Part shown: positions 50,577 to 62,032 of the stretch, in pieces
Numbering within the stretch: the first letter of the stretch is position 1
Layout of the letters: each line of letters begins with the position of its first letter
Source of the DNA: Viola odorata
Taxonomy: Eukaryota > Streptophyta > Magnoliopsida > Malpighiales > Violaceae
Direction: 5' to 3'
Assembly (NCBI GenBank): GCA_963691705.1
Contig: OY829541.1
Span: 40,007,661 to 40,071,660 of the forward strand
DNA length: 64,000 bases
Program-made: the position numbers and the translations under genes
The notes under the pieces: generated by a model
The model's database searches: none
Told to the model about the DNA's origin: nothing
Seen by the model: the letters and a program-made list of their open reading frames with translations, nothing else

Positions 50577-52273
50577 TTTTTTTTCAATTAGCAAGCAAAG
50601 CAAGTACAGTTTCCATCTTGGCTTTCCTCAGTCCTGGTTTGAGGTAGAGGCCTTTATTTCTTGCTTTTTTAGCCTTCTTCCAGTGTAAACCATTAGCAAT
50701 CCTTGAGGGTTTCTCTTTCCCCTCTTGTTTTTGTATCCCTTCTTTTGCAAACCACATTTGATGTGCACCTTACCTTTAGTTGACAACCTCAGTTGGGCAC
50801 TGCTCATTGGCTAAAGGGAAGTTCAAGTGAGAATAAATGGTTTTACAAGTGGCTTATAAAAGAAGTGTATTGAATTATAAGCAAGGATAAGTGTTGAAGG
50901 TAAAAGGTTGAGAAAATAAAAGAATGTGGAAGCAAAGAGCAAAGTCTAATGTCATTTTACTACTATCCAATATCTAATGGTGCATGTACCCTGGATATTA
51001 TGCAAATCTAACTAGCACTTAGTTTGGCATTTGCACTTATGAAAGAAATAAGGCGTGAAGGCCCGAAATGCTCACAGGGATATGTTTATGACTGCTTACG
51101 TCTAAGGCATGTCGCAGATATAAGAGCAAACAGGTGAGATCATGCATGTCATATAATTTCAAATGGATGTACAAGTTATCCATGATACAATAAAATGATG
51201 AACATGCTTAATCTATGGAAGGTTTAAAAATTTGAGGGTAGTGTGGATTTTATTTAGCAATTTTTTTATACACAACCACAAAGCTCAAAAAATCTTAACA
51301 GTTTTAAAAGACAAAATTCAAAATTGCCCCCAATGTAGCAAAATGACTGTACAAAGACGGTACAAGGGCTAGGATTAAAAAAGTAGAAAAGAAAATGGAC
51401 TTCTCTAGATATGTGTAGCAGGCAACGAGGGTAGAAAGGATGGTCATTCAAGAGCCGGTAGGAGGAGGATTCCTCTGACCTGTTGTAGTGATGAACTGAA
51501 GCAAAGGAAGGATGGACGCACAGAGCTCATTTCCGTGAATTATCACTCCCTATGCTTTGCCCCCCGGTAAAATATGCTTAATTATTGATGTTCCCCAACA
51601 CCTTCTTCTGGTCGTTATTTCAACTTGCTTGCCCCCAAATTTATATGTCTTACTGCACCTGAAATGAAAAGGGATTTAAATAGTAAGTTCAGAGGAAAAG
51701 ATATCTAAAATCCTGAATTAAAATTAAAACTAACAAAAATAGAAATATTGTAAAAAACACGTGAGTTGCCTCTCATGAAGCGCCCTTATCTATAGTCGTA
51801 GGCTCGACTATGGCAAAGCTTCTTTTCATGACTTTGTTTTGTAAGTAGGAAAGAAAAGAAACTAGTTAGCAGCATCTAATCCAGACTAGATTGAAAATTA
51901 GAATAATGGTTTAATAAAAGTAATAACAAGGATGGAATTTAATAAATCAAAAGAGCAAAATATAGAAAATAATGACAATAATGAAGCAAATATGCATACG
52001 ATCATGATGCACATACTAGGGTGACTTCAATTATTTCTAACTGGGTGAAAGGCTCCCGGACGATACCATAAAAGTGGTCCCTTAGTAAATGGATACGTGA
52101 TTGCCTGTCGAACCATCAAAAGTTCTAGGCGCTCATCCATTTAGGGGTTCGAGTCCGAGTTTAGGGTTTGTGAAAACTACCCAGGACACGTGTCCCAGGG
52201 CCTCACTACTAACCTCCTAATCCTATTTGGAGAGGGCCCGCCGGCAGGGCATTATGCGTGAAATGCACATATA
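50577..52273. other. Non-coding repeat-derived DNA after the Copia break
   Basis: No open frame with a recognisable domain. The break is flanked by GCTAATT (50570s) and AATTAGC, a short inverted repeat. ACGTGAGTTGCCTCTCATGAAGCGCCC near 51763 resembles sequences found in non-coding parts of plant Gypsy elements, so part of this stretch may be the decayed remainder of the host Gypsy element. That assignment is from memory and weak. Confidence 0.4.
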
Positions 52274-52510
52274 ACAGTTTATCAAAGGGAGTAAACAAAT
52301 AATGAAAACAACAATCATGTATAAAAAATATATGAAAAGATGACAATTTACCAAAGCGAGTAAACAAATTATGAAAACAAAAATCATGTATAAAAAATAT
52401 ATGAAAAGATGACAATTTACCAAAGCGAGTAAATACATGAAAAACAACAATAATGCATAAAAAGCATACGACAATTTATTGAAGCAAGTAGATAAAATAA
52501 AAACAAACAC
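52274..52510. repeat. 69-bp tandem minisatellite, about 3.5 copies
   Basis: Copies start with ACAGTTTATC at 52274, ACAATTTACC at 52343 and 52412, and ACAATTTATT at 52471 (spacings 69, 69 and 59 bp). They share AAAGCGAGTAAACAAAT and ATCATGTATAAAAAATATAT. Open frames on the minus strand here arise from the repeat and are not genes. Confidence 0.85.
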
Positions 52511-53861
52511 CTCAAAAAACTTCCGGCTCCGACCCTAAAAGTCCCAAGTGAAGTCACCAAACTATCGCACCCCCTTTTCGAAATTTAACGCGACGCGGTT
52601 TGGGACGAGATGTGAGATGAATTTGGACTTATCTCACATAATGCAATGAAGTCGCCACCCGATTTTATTTCTAAGGTTTAGGGAACCTATTGTCATGGCA
52701 GAAAATAAAATAAAAAAGCTAAGGCAAAGAGGGTCTAAACCCGAGAACAGCGGTTCGGGGTCGTATTATGGACTCGGGAAGGTGTTAGGCACCCGAGTCA
52801 CATCCAAAAAAGGTTACCGGATAAAAAAGGTGTTTAAATCATGCTTGAAAAATGAGAAAAGTTCTAATTTAGTGATCATGCCCAATAGACGAATTAAATT
52901 CTAACAATTCTAAATATTCATGCATACGAGCGCATATGCGAAAAAAATATGAAATAAATAAAAGGGTGAGAAATGCGTACTTGTTGAAGGGATACAGGTT
53001 GATTTACCCTTTTGATCGAGATTATTAGTACGAGAAGAGGATAAATGATTAAATACTTGACGATTGTTGTACGCGAGCAAAAATGATTAATTTAAACAAT
53101 CAAACGCGAGTATAATAATTGTTTAAACATGCAAAGCGTACGAGAATAATTATTTAAACACCAAAAATAAGGAAATAAAAGAGTATATATAAAAGAAAAT
53201 TTCCAGAAATTAACAAATCCACATGATTGGGCCTATCAAGCCCATCAATATCATGTCCTTTAGCCGTGTAGAATGTCCTCCCTACCGTTTCAGTGTTGCA
53301 ATGCTTGGAACGTCCTGCTCATCTATAACCTGAATGGATACTTCAATTTTTGTTGAACAATTATTTGTTCTCTTGGAAGGATTGTTGAAGAGAGCAGAAA
53401 GTTTAAGGTCGAAACAACTAGTTGCATTTTCTAATGGCTAAATTTGATTTGTTTGTAAGGATGCTATTTTTTTTACTTGGAAAGTATTGCGTTTGCATGT
53501 AATTCGGTATGTAATTTGGAAAGAACTTTGTTTAGTAGTATTTATTAAACTAATGCTTGTATGTAATTTGGTAATACCGAAATACCGTACCGAAATTATT
53601 TTGGTAATATGGTAACGGTATCAATTAATAGAAACTATGGTACGGTATTTAATTTTTTTAGTTCGGTATACCGAATACCAAAAAATTTATACCGAAAAAT
53701 TACGGTACCGATATGAACACCCCTATAAATTAGTACTGCGTGACACACCCGCCCCAAGTAAAACCACATGAAAATTTCATTTCCGTTCCAATTTTCAACC
53801 AACCCTTAATTTATCCATCTCCTAAAAAATCCTGACTGTGTGCGCTCTCGCTCTCGCTCTA
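52511..53861. other. Non-coding repeat-like DNA, no gene seen
   Basis: A stretch around 52560-52810 (AAGTCGCCACCCGATTTTAT, GACTCGGGAAGGTGTTAGGC) has the look of a dispersed plant retroelement sequence that I recognise in style but cannot classify. From about 53570 to 53715 the words ATACCG, GGTACGG and CGGTA recur in both orientations, ending at GAACACCCCT. CT-rich simple repeats (53847-53860) abut the truncated Harbinger copy. Confidence 0.45.
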
Positions 53862-54440
53862 ATTCAATAAATTCATATTGTTAATCTAAAAAAAACAATG
53901 TTATTTTAGACATATCTACCCTCATAATTTTAATAGTTAATATGTAGATCGATACAAATTGTAATAAAAATACTTCATAATTGATATTTAACTAACTAAT
54001 ACTCCTAATTAAAATAATACGAGTAAAATTTAATAACCAACTGTGTTATAAGAAATTTTATGGCACGTGGCGCACCAATGGCTTAATTAATTATGATTTG
54101 ACTAAGTCATAACATTTTCTCTTCGGGTTTTTTATTAAGAAAATAAGTATGAAGTTAAGGAGCTTGACAAATTATTATGTAGAATAGTAGTTTTATATTC
54201 GGTCACTTTCCTCATTTTGATTTTGCAAATTAATAAATATGAATTCACTTTTAATTTTAAAAAATCAATTAAATGAGTTCATACTAAAGTTACAATTATA
54301 TGTAACAAATATATTTAATAATTTCTCGTCTAAAAAAATAAAATTAATATATACACATAGGATTCACTCACTCCTTAATTTATTCTCACTTTTAATATCA
54401 AATAATTGAGTTATGAAAGAGCAAAGCAATTGAAAGAGTA

Positions 54441-54632
54441 GAGCAATTGAATTATTACATAGACAAAATGATGCAGCATTGCTCACTATTGTCGTGAAAG
54501 AAAGAGCAATTGAATTATTACATAGTGACAAAATAGTTACTGCATTGCTCACTATTGTCATGAAAGAAAGAGCAATTGAATTATTGCATACATGACATTA
54601 TTTACTGCATTGCTCATCAGTCTCCAATAAAG
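54441..54632. repeat. 63-66-bp tandem repeat, three copies
   Basis: GAGCAATTGAATTATT starts at 54441, 54504 and 54570, and each copy contains GCATTGCTCA. A partial copy precedes at about 54407. It lies inside the transposase-encoding element, between segment A and the GC-rich stretch, and is absent from the array unit. Confidence 0.8.
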
Positions 54633-54789
54633 AGAATCCTTGTTCACAAACGAGTACAATAAAAAAAAAAAGCTCATCTACTTTTGACAATAGCTGTTAC
54701 AAGTTCAATTATTATTTACATCTAGTAAAAAGCTCATGTACTTTCTTTTACTTCGTATCCACTTTCTTCCCAAACCCTTAAACAAATCC

Positions 54790-55035
54790 AAATTTTTCTG
54801 TTTTCTCCGTCTGACCACTTTTCCAGAGTCCTCTGTTCTCACCGTCGGCACAGGAAGGAGCGCAACGACGAGTCGAGTCGGGAGCAAGTGAAAGCGCGAC
54901 ATTCCGACCTGCGACGCTCCCCCACGCGCCGCCAACGTCTCCACCGGCATCTTCCACGAGACGGCGCATGGGGTCCACTCCGGCCACCTCTGACCTCGCC
55001 GCCACCTGGGTTCTTCTCGCCTCGTCATTACGGTC
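54790..55035. other. GC-rich stretch inside the Harbinger element, possible leader or captured host sequence
   Basis: This stretch is much richer in G and C than the rest of the element (for example CGACGAGTCGAGTCGGGAGC and CCTCGCCGCCACCTGG) and is absent from the array unit and the minus-strand copy. Open frames exist on both strands but neither shows a domain I recognise. It may be the 5' untranslated exon or N-terminal exon of the transposase gene, or a host gene fragment acquired by the element. Confidence 0.45.
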
Positions 55036-55240
55036 AGTTATCTGGGTTCGTTTTTATATTTTGACATCGTTTGCTATTAGTACTTATTTAAGTTTCATCA
55101 AAAGTCATTTTTTATAGGGGTAATTTTTGTACAGTATGTTTAGTCTTGAACCTGGAAATTACATGCCAAGAACTTGCATTTCTGTTTTCTAGTGATCTCT
55201 GTAAATCTATGTTGTTTGTGTGGTCCATATTGTACAGTAG

Positions 55241-56289
55241 TATGAAAGATGTTGCTGCTGCTTTACTTTTCAACATTCAACTGCGACAGTCTCACGTTGG
55301 GTTAAGGCTGTCATACGCGCTTTAGTTTCTTTAGGAACTTATTTGATCAGATATGTTGACAGAGGACCCATTCAACCAGAGATACAAGCAAATGCTAGAT
55401 GGTATCTATATTTTCAGGTATTTTCGTGTATTATAAATTCATTATGACTAAATAAATGTCACAGTCATGTTTGAATATTAAAGTTATCTGTGTTATTTTT
55501 TCTCTTTTAGAAATGCATAGGTGCTATAGATGGTACTCATGTCGCAGCTTGGTGTCCGGAAAAAAAAATCCGGGGTAGAAAAGCACTTATTACTCAAAAT
55601 GTTATGGCGGCTTGTTCGCATGATATGATGTTTACCTTTGTGTATACTGGTTGGGAAGGCACAACTAATGATTCACGCGTTTTTCTTGATGCATTAACTA
55701 GACCAGATAATGCTTTTCCTATGCCCGCAGCTGGTAAGACATTATTTTTGTAATTCATAACAATATTTATTAGTTGTTACATAATGGTTTACTACAAATA
55801 TTTGATTGTTATTTATATTTGGCAGGCTACTATTATGCAGTTGATGCTGGTTATCCAAATATTCCTGGATTTTTAGCTCCTTATCGTGGTGAGCGGTATC
55901 ACTTAAATGATTTTCGTGGACGAGGAAGGATAACAAGAAAATATCCATTGTTTAACTATCGACATTCGTCATTGAGAAATGTGATTGAAAGGGCTTTTGG
56001 CGTTTTGAAGGCTAGATTTCCAATCTTAAAGTCCATTCCAAATTATCCTCTTCATCGTCAGAGGCAAATACCTCTAGCTTGTTGTACACTACATAACTTT
56101 ATTCGAATGGAAGATAGAGCTGATCAACTATTCACAGAATATGGTACAGAAGGTCAGCAAAATTTAGACGAGAATGAAGTTAATGTGACGCAAGAAGGTA
56201 TTCAAGTGGATATGTCCCAACAACAACTCATGAATGACGTTAGAGAAGATATTGCAAATCAATTATGGTCTCATTATAATAATTGTTAG
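55241..56289 (+). CDS. PIF/Harbinger transposase, DDE core over three exons, N-terminus not resolved
   Basis: Exon 1 is open from 55241 (after TAG at 55238) to 55417: FQHSTATVSRWVKAVIRALV...IQPEIQANARWYLYFQ. The donor GT is at 55418. Exon 2, 55511-55733, begins KCIGAIDGTHVAAWCPEK and carries the first catalytic Asp (AIDGTH) and the second (TTNDSRVF). An intron 55734-55825 with GT...AG splits a Gly codon. Exon 3, 55826-56289, begins GYYYAVDAGYPNIPGFLAPY; the third catalytic residue is Glu in VIERAFGVLK, and the protein ends SHYNNC. This is the DDE_Tnp_4 family, which cuts and pastes elements at TWA sites in the nucleus. About 287 residues are visible, shorter than complete family members, and no start codon or SANT/Myb-like partner gene was found. 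It could be a recent pseudogene; the visible exons themselves are open. Confidence 0.82.
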
Positions 56290-57232
56290 AATATGAAGAA
56301 GTAACAATTTAAATTAAGTATGTTTTGAATGTTGATATTTGTGGTATTCACGTAATGAACAAATAATTCAAGACTATTTTATATTTATTTTATTTTCATA
56401 AACGGATTTATTATATTTATACTTGATCTTAGGTGAATACGATTTCGAGTTTGTAGTATTCACGTCATGAACAAATAATTCAAGACATGTATTTTATTTT
56501 CATGAACGGAATTATTATATTGATATTTGATCTTTAACGTGAATAGATTTAGCATATTTATAAATTATGAGGCTAGAAATGTCCAAAATAACATTGTTTC
56601 TTCTTTATGTTAACAATATGGATCGGTTGAGCTAAAAAAAATATATATATATTGGAATTTTTTTTTGGAAAACTTCAAAAATGGCGTTTCCAGAATTTTC
56701 CAAATTTGTAGTGTTAATTCTGGAAAACTGAATAGTAATTGGAGAACTGAAATTTTTTTTGAAAATTTCCCATTTGGGAAAATGTTGCTGTGAAACAGAT
56801 TTTGGAAATATTTCCAATTTTTAGGAAATTTTCCAAAAATTAAACAACCCTTAAATGGCTTGTGCTTTTGAATCTAAACATGAATATGTTTACCATACTT
56901 ATATTTGATCTTTAATAAACTTAAAATGGGCTACTATTTAGTTTATTAATCTTAACAAAAAAAATAACATTAGCATTGTTTTTTAGTTTAAATAAAATTG
57001 ATTTAATAATAGTAGTAGTTTTTTTCTTCAAAAAAGTAAGAAATAATTGTTAGGTGAATACGATTTTGTGTTTTGTAAGGTTGAAAAATGAAGGCTAAAA
57101 AACAGAAAACGTACTGTAGCTGTGAAACAGAATTTTGGAAAACAGAAATAATTCCGGAAATAACTCCAGATGGAAAATTTTGGAAAACAGAAATAACTCC
57201 AAACAGAATTAATTCCGTTATGAAACGCAGCC

Positions 57233-57358
57233 TAAGTTCAATCTTCCCCGAAACCCCAAAAATTCTTTGAAAATGAACCTTTTCAAATCCCCAGTTACTT
57301 CTGCTCGTTCTAGCAGTTGATCTCTCTAAATATTAATCCACCAATGCCGCTGCATCCC
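57233..57358. other. Flank of the Harbinger copy and pre-insertion side of the hAT MITE
   Basis: TAA at 57233-57235 is the 3' target-site copy of the upstream Harbinger element. The rest is short non-coding DNA leading to the hAT target duplication. Confidence 0.6.
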
Positions 57359-57366
57359 TTTGTGCT

Positions 57367-57815
57367 CAGGGACGAATCCAGCCCATGGCCAGGGTGGGCT
57401 ACCGCCCCCCTTGACCCAATCAAAAAAAAAATTTACCCAACCCAAAGCCTAGCCCAAATTCTCTTATGACCCAACCCACACCCAAATCCTTTCAATTAAA
57501 TCCCAAATCGGCAAATCCTTATTTCCCAAATCCTTTCAATTAAATCTCAAATCGACAATTGTAAAAAGTACGTATATTGTATGAATTCTAATGTATAATT
57601 AATTTTTTTTCTATATTGTCTTTTTATTTATCTTTTTGTAAAGTTTATCTAAATATTTATTATTTAGTGACGGATACAAATACTTTTAAGCATTTTTTCA
57701 ATTTTTAGTTCAACTTGTTTGCCTTCTCTTTAAAATACTCAAAAAAAATAAAAATTCGAAGGCGCTGCTCCCGAACCCTCGCACCCCCTGAATACAAATC
57801 CTGAATCCGTCACTG
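57367..57815. mobile_element. hAT-type MITE, 449 bp, with perfect 8-bp target duplication
   Basis: TTTGTGCT occurs at 57359-57366 and again at 57816-57823, directly flanking the element. The termini are CAGGGACGAATCCAG and, reading inward from the right, CAGTGACGGATTCAG: 12 of 15 positions agree. An 8-bp duplication and CA-G ends define hAT. The interior has no transposase, so it is non-autonomous. Confidence 0.88.
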
Positions 57816-57823
57816 TTTGTGCT

Positions 57824-58575
57824 TTATGCAATTTTCTTTTTTTAAATGTACGGTGCAAGACTTAGGAATTTTTTATTTATTCAAAACAATCTTTTAATTT
57901 GGTTACCATATTAATTGCGAATATGAAACTAGAACCCCATTATTTATCAACTTTGAATGTTTGTTTACTTTATTAACTTTTTGATCATTTGTAAAGAGCA
58001 TTTTTCTTATGCTTTGTATGAGAATTAAAGTGCAGGAAGTAAAAGAGAGTAAATTTAACAAGGGAAAGGGAAGGGAAGGAGATGGAGGAAACTTTTACAA
58101 AAATTCTTTTGTATGGCTACATTTTTTAGATACAAGGGAAAAGGAAGTAAATTATAATATTTGTGGATGACAGCATAAATGAGAAGAATTTTTTTTATAG
58201 TTATTTTACCACTTTATCCCTATGGTCATTTTCCTACTTTCCAGCTGAATTTCATCGAACACCTTTCGTGCAAAGCTAAGCTCAAAGCAAGCCCATATAG
58301 GTTCAATTACCATAGTTCTGAGAAAAAAATTTCTGCAGTCATCTGTTCGACAACTTATTTTAATAAAACTAGTGTTCCAATACTTTGCTAAACTTCTGGA
58401 GTCATCTCTTCAAAATCCAGCCCATAACCCATTATTTCCTTCCTTTGCTAATGTGGGTTATGCTTCTGTAATGTAAATCAATCTGTTGCACGAGCCTATA
58501 GTGAGATTTTTCACAATATACTCATTGTTAAACGTACTGAAGAAGCCCAAGAAGCTAGAAAAACAGAGAAGATAA
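57824..58575. other. Spacer between the hAT MITE and the minus-strand Harbinger copy
   Basis: Mostly AT-rich. A purine-rich stretch lies at about 58025-58110 (AAGGGAAAGGGAAGGGAAGG). The final part (58500-58572) reads continuously into 62033 onward if the Harbinger insertion is removed, so it is the pre-insertion locus. TAA at 58573-58575 is the left target-site copy. No gene was identified. Confidence 0.5.
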
Positions 58576-61500
58576 GGCTGCGTTTCATAACGGAATTAAT
58601 TCTGTTTGGAGTTATTTCTGTTTTCCAAATTTTTCCATCTGGAGTTATTTCCGGAATTATTTCTGTTTTCCAAAATTCTGTTTCACAGCTACAGTACGTT
58701 TTCTGTTTTCCAGCCTTCATTTTCCAACCTTAGAAAACTCAAAATCGTATTCACCTAACAACTATTTCTTACTTTTTTGAAGAAAAAAAACTACTACTAT
58801 TATTAAATCAATTTTATTTTCATTAAAAAACAATGCTAATGTTATTTTTTTGTTAAGATTAATAAACTAAATAGTAGCCCATTTTAAGTTTATTAAAAAT
58901 CAAATATAAGTATGGTAAACATATTCATGTTTAGATTCAAAAGCACAAGCCATTTAAGGTTTGTTTAATTTTTGGAAAATTTTTGGAAAATTTTCTAAAA
59001 ATTGGAAATATTTCCAAAATCTGTTTCACAGCAACATTTTCCCAAATGGAAAATTTTCAGAAAATTTCCCAGTTCTCCAATTACTATTCAGTTTTCCAGA
59101 ATTAACACTACAAATTTGAAAAATTCTGGAAACGCCGTTTTTGAAGTTTTCCAAAAAAAAAATTCAAAATTTTTTTTTTATTTTTTTAGCTCAACCGATC
59201 CATATTGTTAACATAAAAAAGAAACAATGTTATTTTGGACATTTCTACCCTCATAATTTATAAATATGCTAAATCTATTCACGTTAAAGATCAAATATAA
59301 ATATAATAATTCCGTTCATGAAAATAAAATACATGTCTTGAATTATTTGTTCATGACTTGAATACAACAAACTCGAAATCGTATTCACCTAAAATCAAGT
59401 ATAAATATAATAATTCCGTTTATGAAAATAAAATACATATAAAATAGTCTTGAATTATTTGTTCATTACGTAAATACCACAAATATCAACATTCAAAACA
59501 TACTTAATTTAAATTCTTACTTCTTCATATTCTAACAATTATTATAATGAGACCATAATTGATTTGCAATATCTTCTCTAACGCCATTCATTAGTTGCTG
59601 TTGGGACATATCCACTTGAATACCTTCTTGCGTCACATTAGCTTCGTTCTCGTATAAATTTTGCTGACCTTCTGTACCATATTCTGTGAATAGTTGATCA
59701 GCTCTATCTTCCATTCGAATAAAGTTGTGTAGTGTACAACAAGCTAGAGGTATTTGCCTCGGACGATGAAGAAGATAATTTGGAATGGACTTTAAGATTG
59801 GAAATCTAGCCTTCAGAACGCCAAAAGCCCTTTCAATCACATTTCTCAATGACGAATGTCGATAGTTAAACAATGCATATTTTCTTGTTATCCTTCCTCA
59901 TCCACGAAAATAAGTGTAATTTTCTCGTTACATATAAGTGTAATTTTAATATGAGCTCATTTAATTGATTTTTTAAAATTAAAAGTGAATTCATATTTAT
60001 TGAGGATTCTGAGCGAGTAAATTCGGACCTTAAATCGAACTTTTTCTTTATTTACTGATTACTATTTATTTTTTTTCATTTTATTGCATATTTTAGTATT
60101 TTTGGTTCGGGATCTTATTCATTTCAAGTGAGATTCCTCGTGTTGAATCAATTTTATTTTAATTACTACTACTATTGTTAAATCAATTTTATTTTAATTA
60201 AAAAATAATGCTAATGTTATTTTTTTGTTAAGATTAGTAAACTAAATAGTAGCACATTTTAAGTTTATTAAAGATAAAATATCAGTATGGTAAACATATT
60301 CATGTTTAAATTCAAAAGCACAAGCCATTTAAGGGTTGTTTAATTTTTGGAAAATTTTTCAAAAATTGGAAAATTTTCCAATTCTCCAATTACTATTCAG
60401 TTTTGGAAATAATTCCAAAATTAACACTACAAATACTCCAACTTTTGGTAACACCATATTTGATGTTTTCCAAAATTTTCTTCACTTTATTTCCAAAGTG
60501 GGGTCTACAGGTCAACTTTACTCTCTCTCATCATTTTTAATTTTTCTTTCATACAAAAACTCAATCTTCTTACTTAATACTTTGAACAAAATAAATTAAA
60601 AGTTATAAAAACATAATCTTCATCTCAAGATTAGTAATTATATATCCACTTTTCTTATTTTTCTTAATATTTTATAAATGGGTTTTAAACTTATTTAGAA
60701 TTAATTTAGAATTTTTTTCCCGCCTAAAATACTCCCTTCAAACTAATATTTAAAAAATGGGTCTTATGACGTGGCGGGATGGGATTGGTTTTCCAAATGG
60801 AAAATTTTGGAATTAATTTCATTTGGAGAAAAATATTGTTGTGCAACAGATTTTGGAAATATATCCAGTTTTGGAAAATTTTCAGAAAATCCCCGTAACA
60901 TGTTCCAGAATGGAATTTTCAAAAAATTCTCCGTAATTAAAAAACAATGAAAAAAAAACTACTACTATTGTTAATTCAATTTTATTGTCAACTCATTTAA
61001 TTGATTTTTTAAAATTAAAAGTAAATTCATATTTATTAATTTGCAAAATCAAAATGAGAAAAGTGACCGAACATTAGTTAGTTAAATCATAATTAATTAA
61101 ACCATTGGTGCGCCACATACCATAAAATTTCTTATAAGACGGTTGGTTATTGAATTTTACTCGTATGGTTTTAATTAGGAGTATTAGTTAGTTCAATATC
61201 AATTATAAAGTATTTTTATTACAATTTGTATCAATCTACATATTAATCATCAAAATTACGAGGGTAGACATGTCTAAAATAACATTATTATTTTTAGATT
61301 AACAATATGAATTTATTGAACTAAAGTAATAAAAAAAAATTGGAAAATGTTTTCCAAATGGAAATATTTCCGAAAATTTGGAAAATGTTTTCCAAATGGA
61401 AATATTTCCAAAAATACTACAATTTATTTAATATTAGGAGTGAGTGAGTCCTATGTGTATCTATTAATTTTATTTTTTTAAAATGAAAAATTATTAAATA

Positions 61501-62029
61501 TATTCGTTACATATAAGTGTAACTTTAATATGAGCTCATTTAATTGATTTTTTAAAATTAAAATTGAATTCATATTTATTAATCTGCAAAATCAAAATGA
61601 GAAAAGTGACCGAACATTAGTTAGTTAAATCATAATTAATTAAGCCATTGGTGCGCCACGTACCATGAAATTTCTTATAACACGGTTGGTTATTGAATTT
61701 TACTCGTATGATTTTAATTAGGAGTATCAGTTAGTTAAATATCAATTATGAAGTATTTTTATTACAATTTGTATCAATCTACATATTAATTATCAAAATT
61801 ACGAGGGTAGACATGTCTAAAATAACATATATATTTTGTTTAGATTAACAATATGAAGTTATTGAACTAAAGTAATAAAAAAAAATTTTAAAAAATTTGG
61901 AAAATGTTTTCCAAATGGAAATATTTCCGAAAATTTTCCAAAATGGAAAATTTTGACTGTGAAACAGATTTTGGAAATAATTCCAGTTTTGGAAAATTTT
62001 CAGAAAATTCTCCGTAACTAAACAGCACC
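58576..62029 (-). mobile_element. Full-length solitary copy of the array element, minus strand, 3454 bp
   Basis: It begins GGCTGCGTTTCATAACGGA (the 3' terminus reversed) and ends TCCGTAACTAAACAGCACC (the 5' terminus reversed). TAA lies on both sides (58573-58575 and 62030-62032), the expected duplicated 3-bp target. Read on the minus strand it has the complete array-unit layout, including segment A twice, segment B twice, the internal terminus-like stretch and the transposase tail with the same TGA. This shows that the rearranged 3.4-kb unit is itself a mobile element that transposed as a whole. It differs from array units by many scattered substitutions, so it is not a recent copy from the array. 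Confidence 0.93.
59532..59909 (-). pseudogene. Transposase remnant in the minus-strand copy
   Basis: Same C-terminal fragment and same TGA nonsense codon as the array units, with residue differences such as RADQ for RVDQ, NLYENE for NLDENE and MNGVRE for MNDVRE. RADQ is shared with the transposase-encoding copy, so RVDQ is probably the array's derived state. Confidence 0.87.
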
Positions 62030-62032
62030 TAA

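Larger units (their letters stand above)
53862..57232 (+). mobile_element. Dispersed PIF/Harbinger element, 5' truncated, transposase-encoding
   Basis: The 3' end CGCAGCC at 57226-57232 is followed by TAA, and the 3' 1.3 kb is closely similar to the array unit. The left end begins inside segment A: it matches unit phase about 1383 onward, so the terminal about 160 bp including the 5' inverted repeat is missing. It is replaced by CT-rich simple sequence. Order: segment A once (53862-54390), a 63-66-bp tandem repeat, a GC-rich stretch (54790-55035), three transposase exons (55241-56289), 3' region, segment B once. This is the only copy in the window with the catalytic core, and it shows the less rearranged layout of the family. 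Confidence 0.88.
55917..59912. repeat. Long inverted repeat formed by the two dispersed Harbinger copies
   Basis: The arms are 55917-57232 (plus) and 58576-59912 (minus), each running from the transposase GRGRITRKY region to the 3' terminus. The roughly 1.34-kb spacer holds the hAT MITE. A transcript crossing both arms could fold into a hairpin of about 1.3 kb. Confidence 0.8.

Noticed and set aside
52209..52510. Minus-strand hydrophobic open frames
   Set aside because: They are translations of the 69-bp tandem repeat.
54705..55028. A 107-codon minus-strand frame in the GC-rich stretch
   Set aside because: High GC lowers stop frequency on both strands. The Arg/Pro-rich product shows no domain and the neighbouring transposase exons are on the plus strand.
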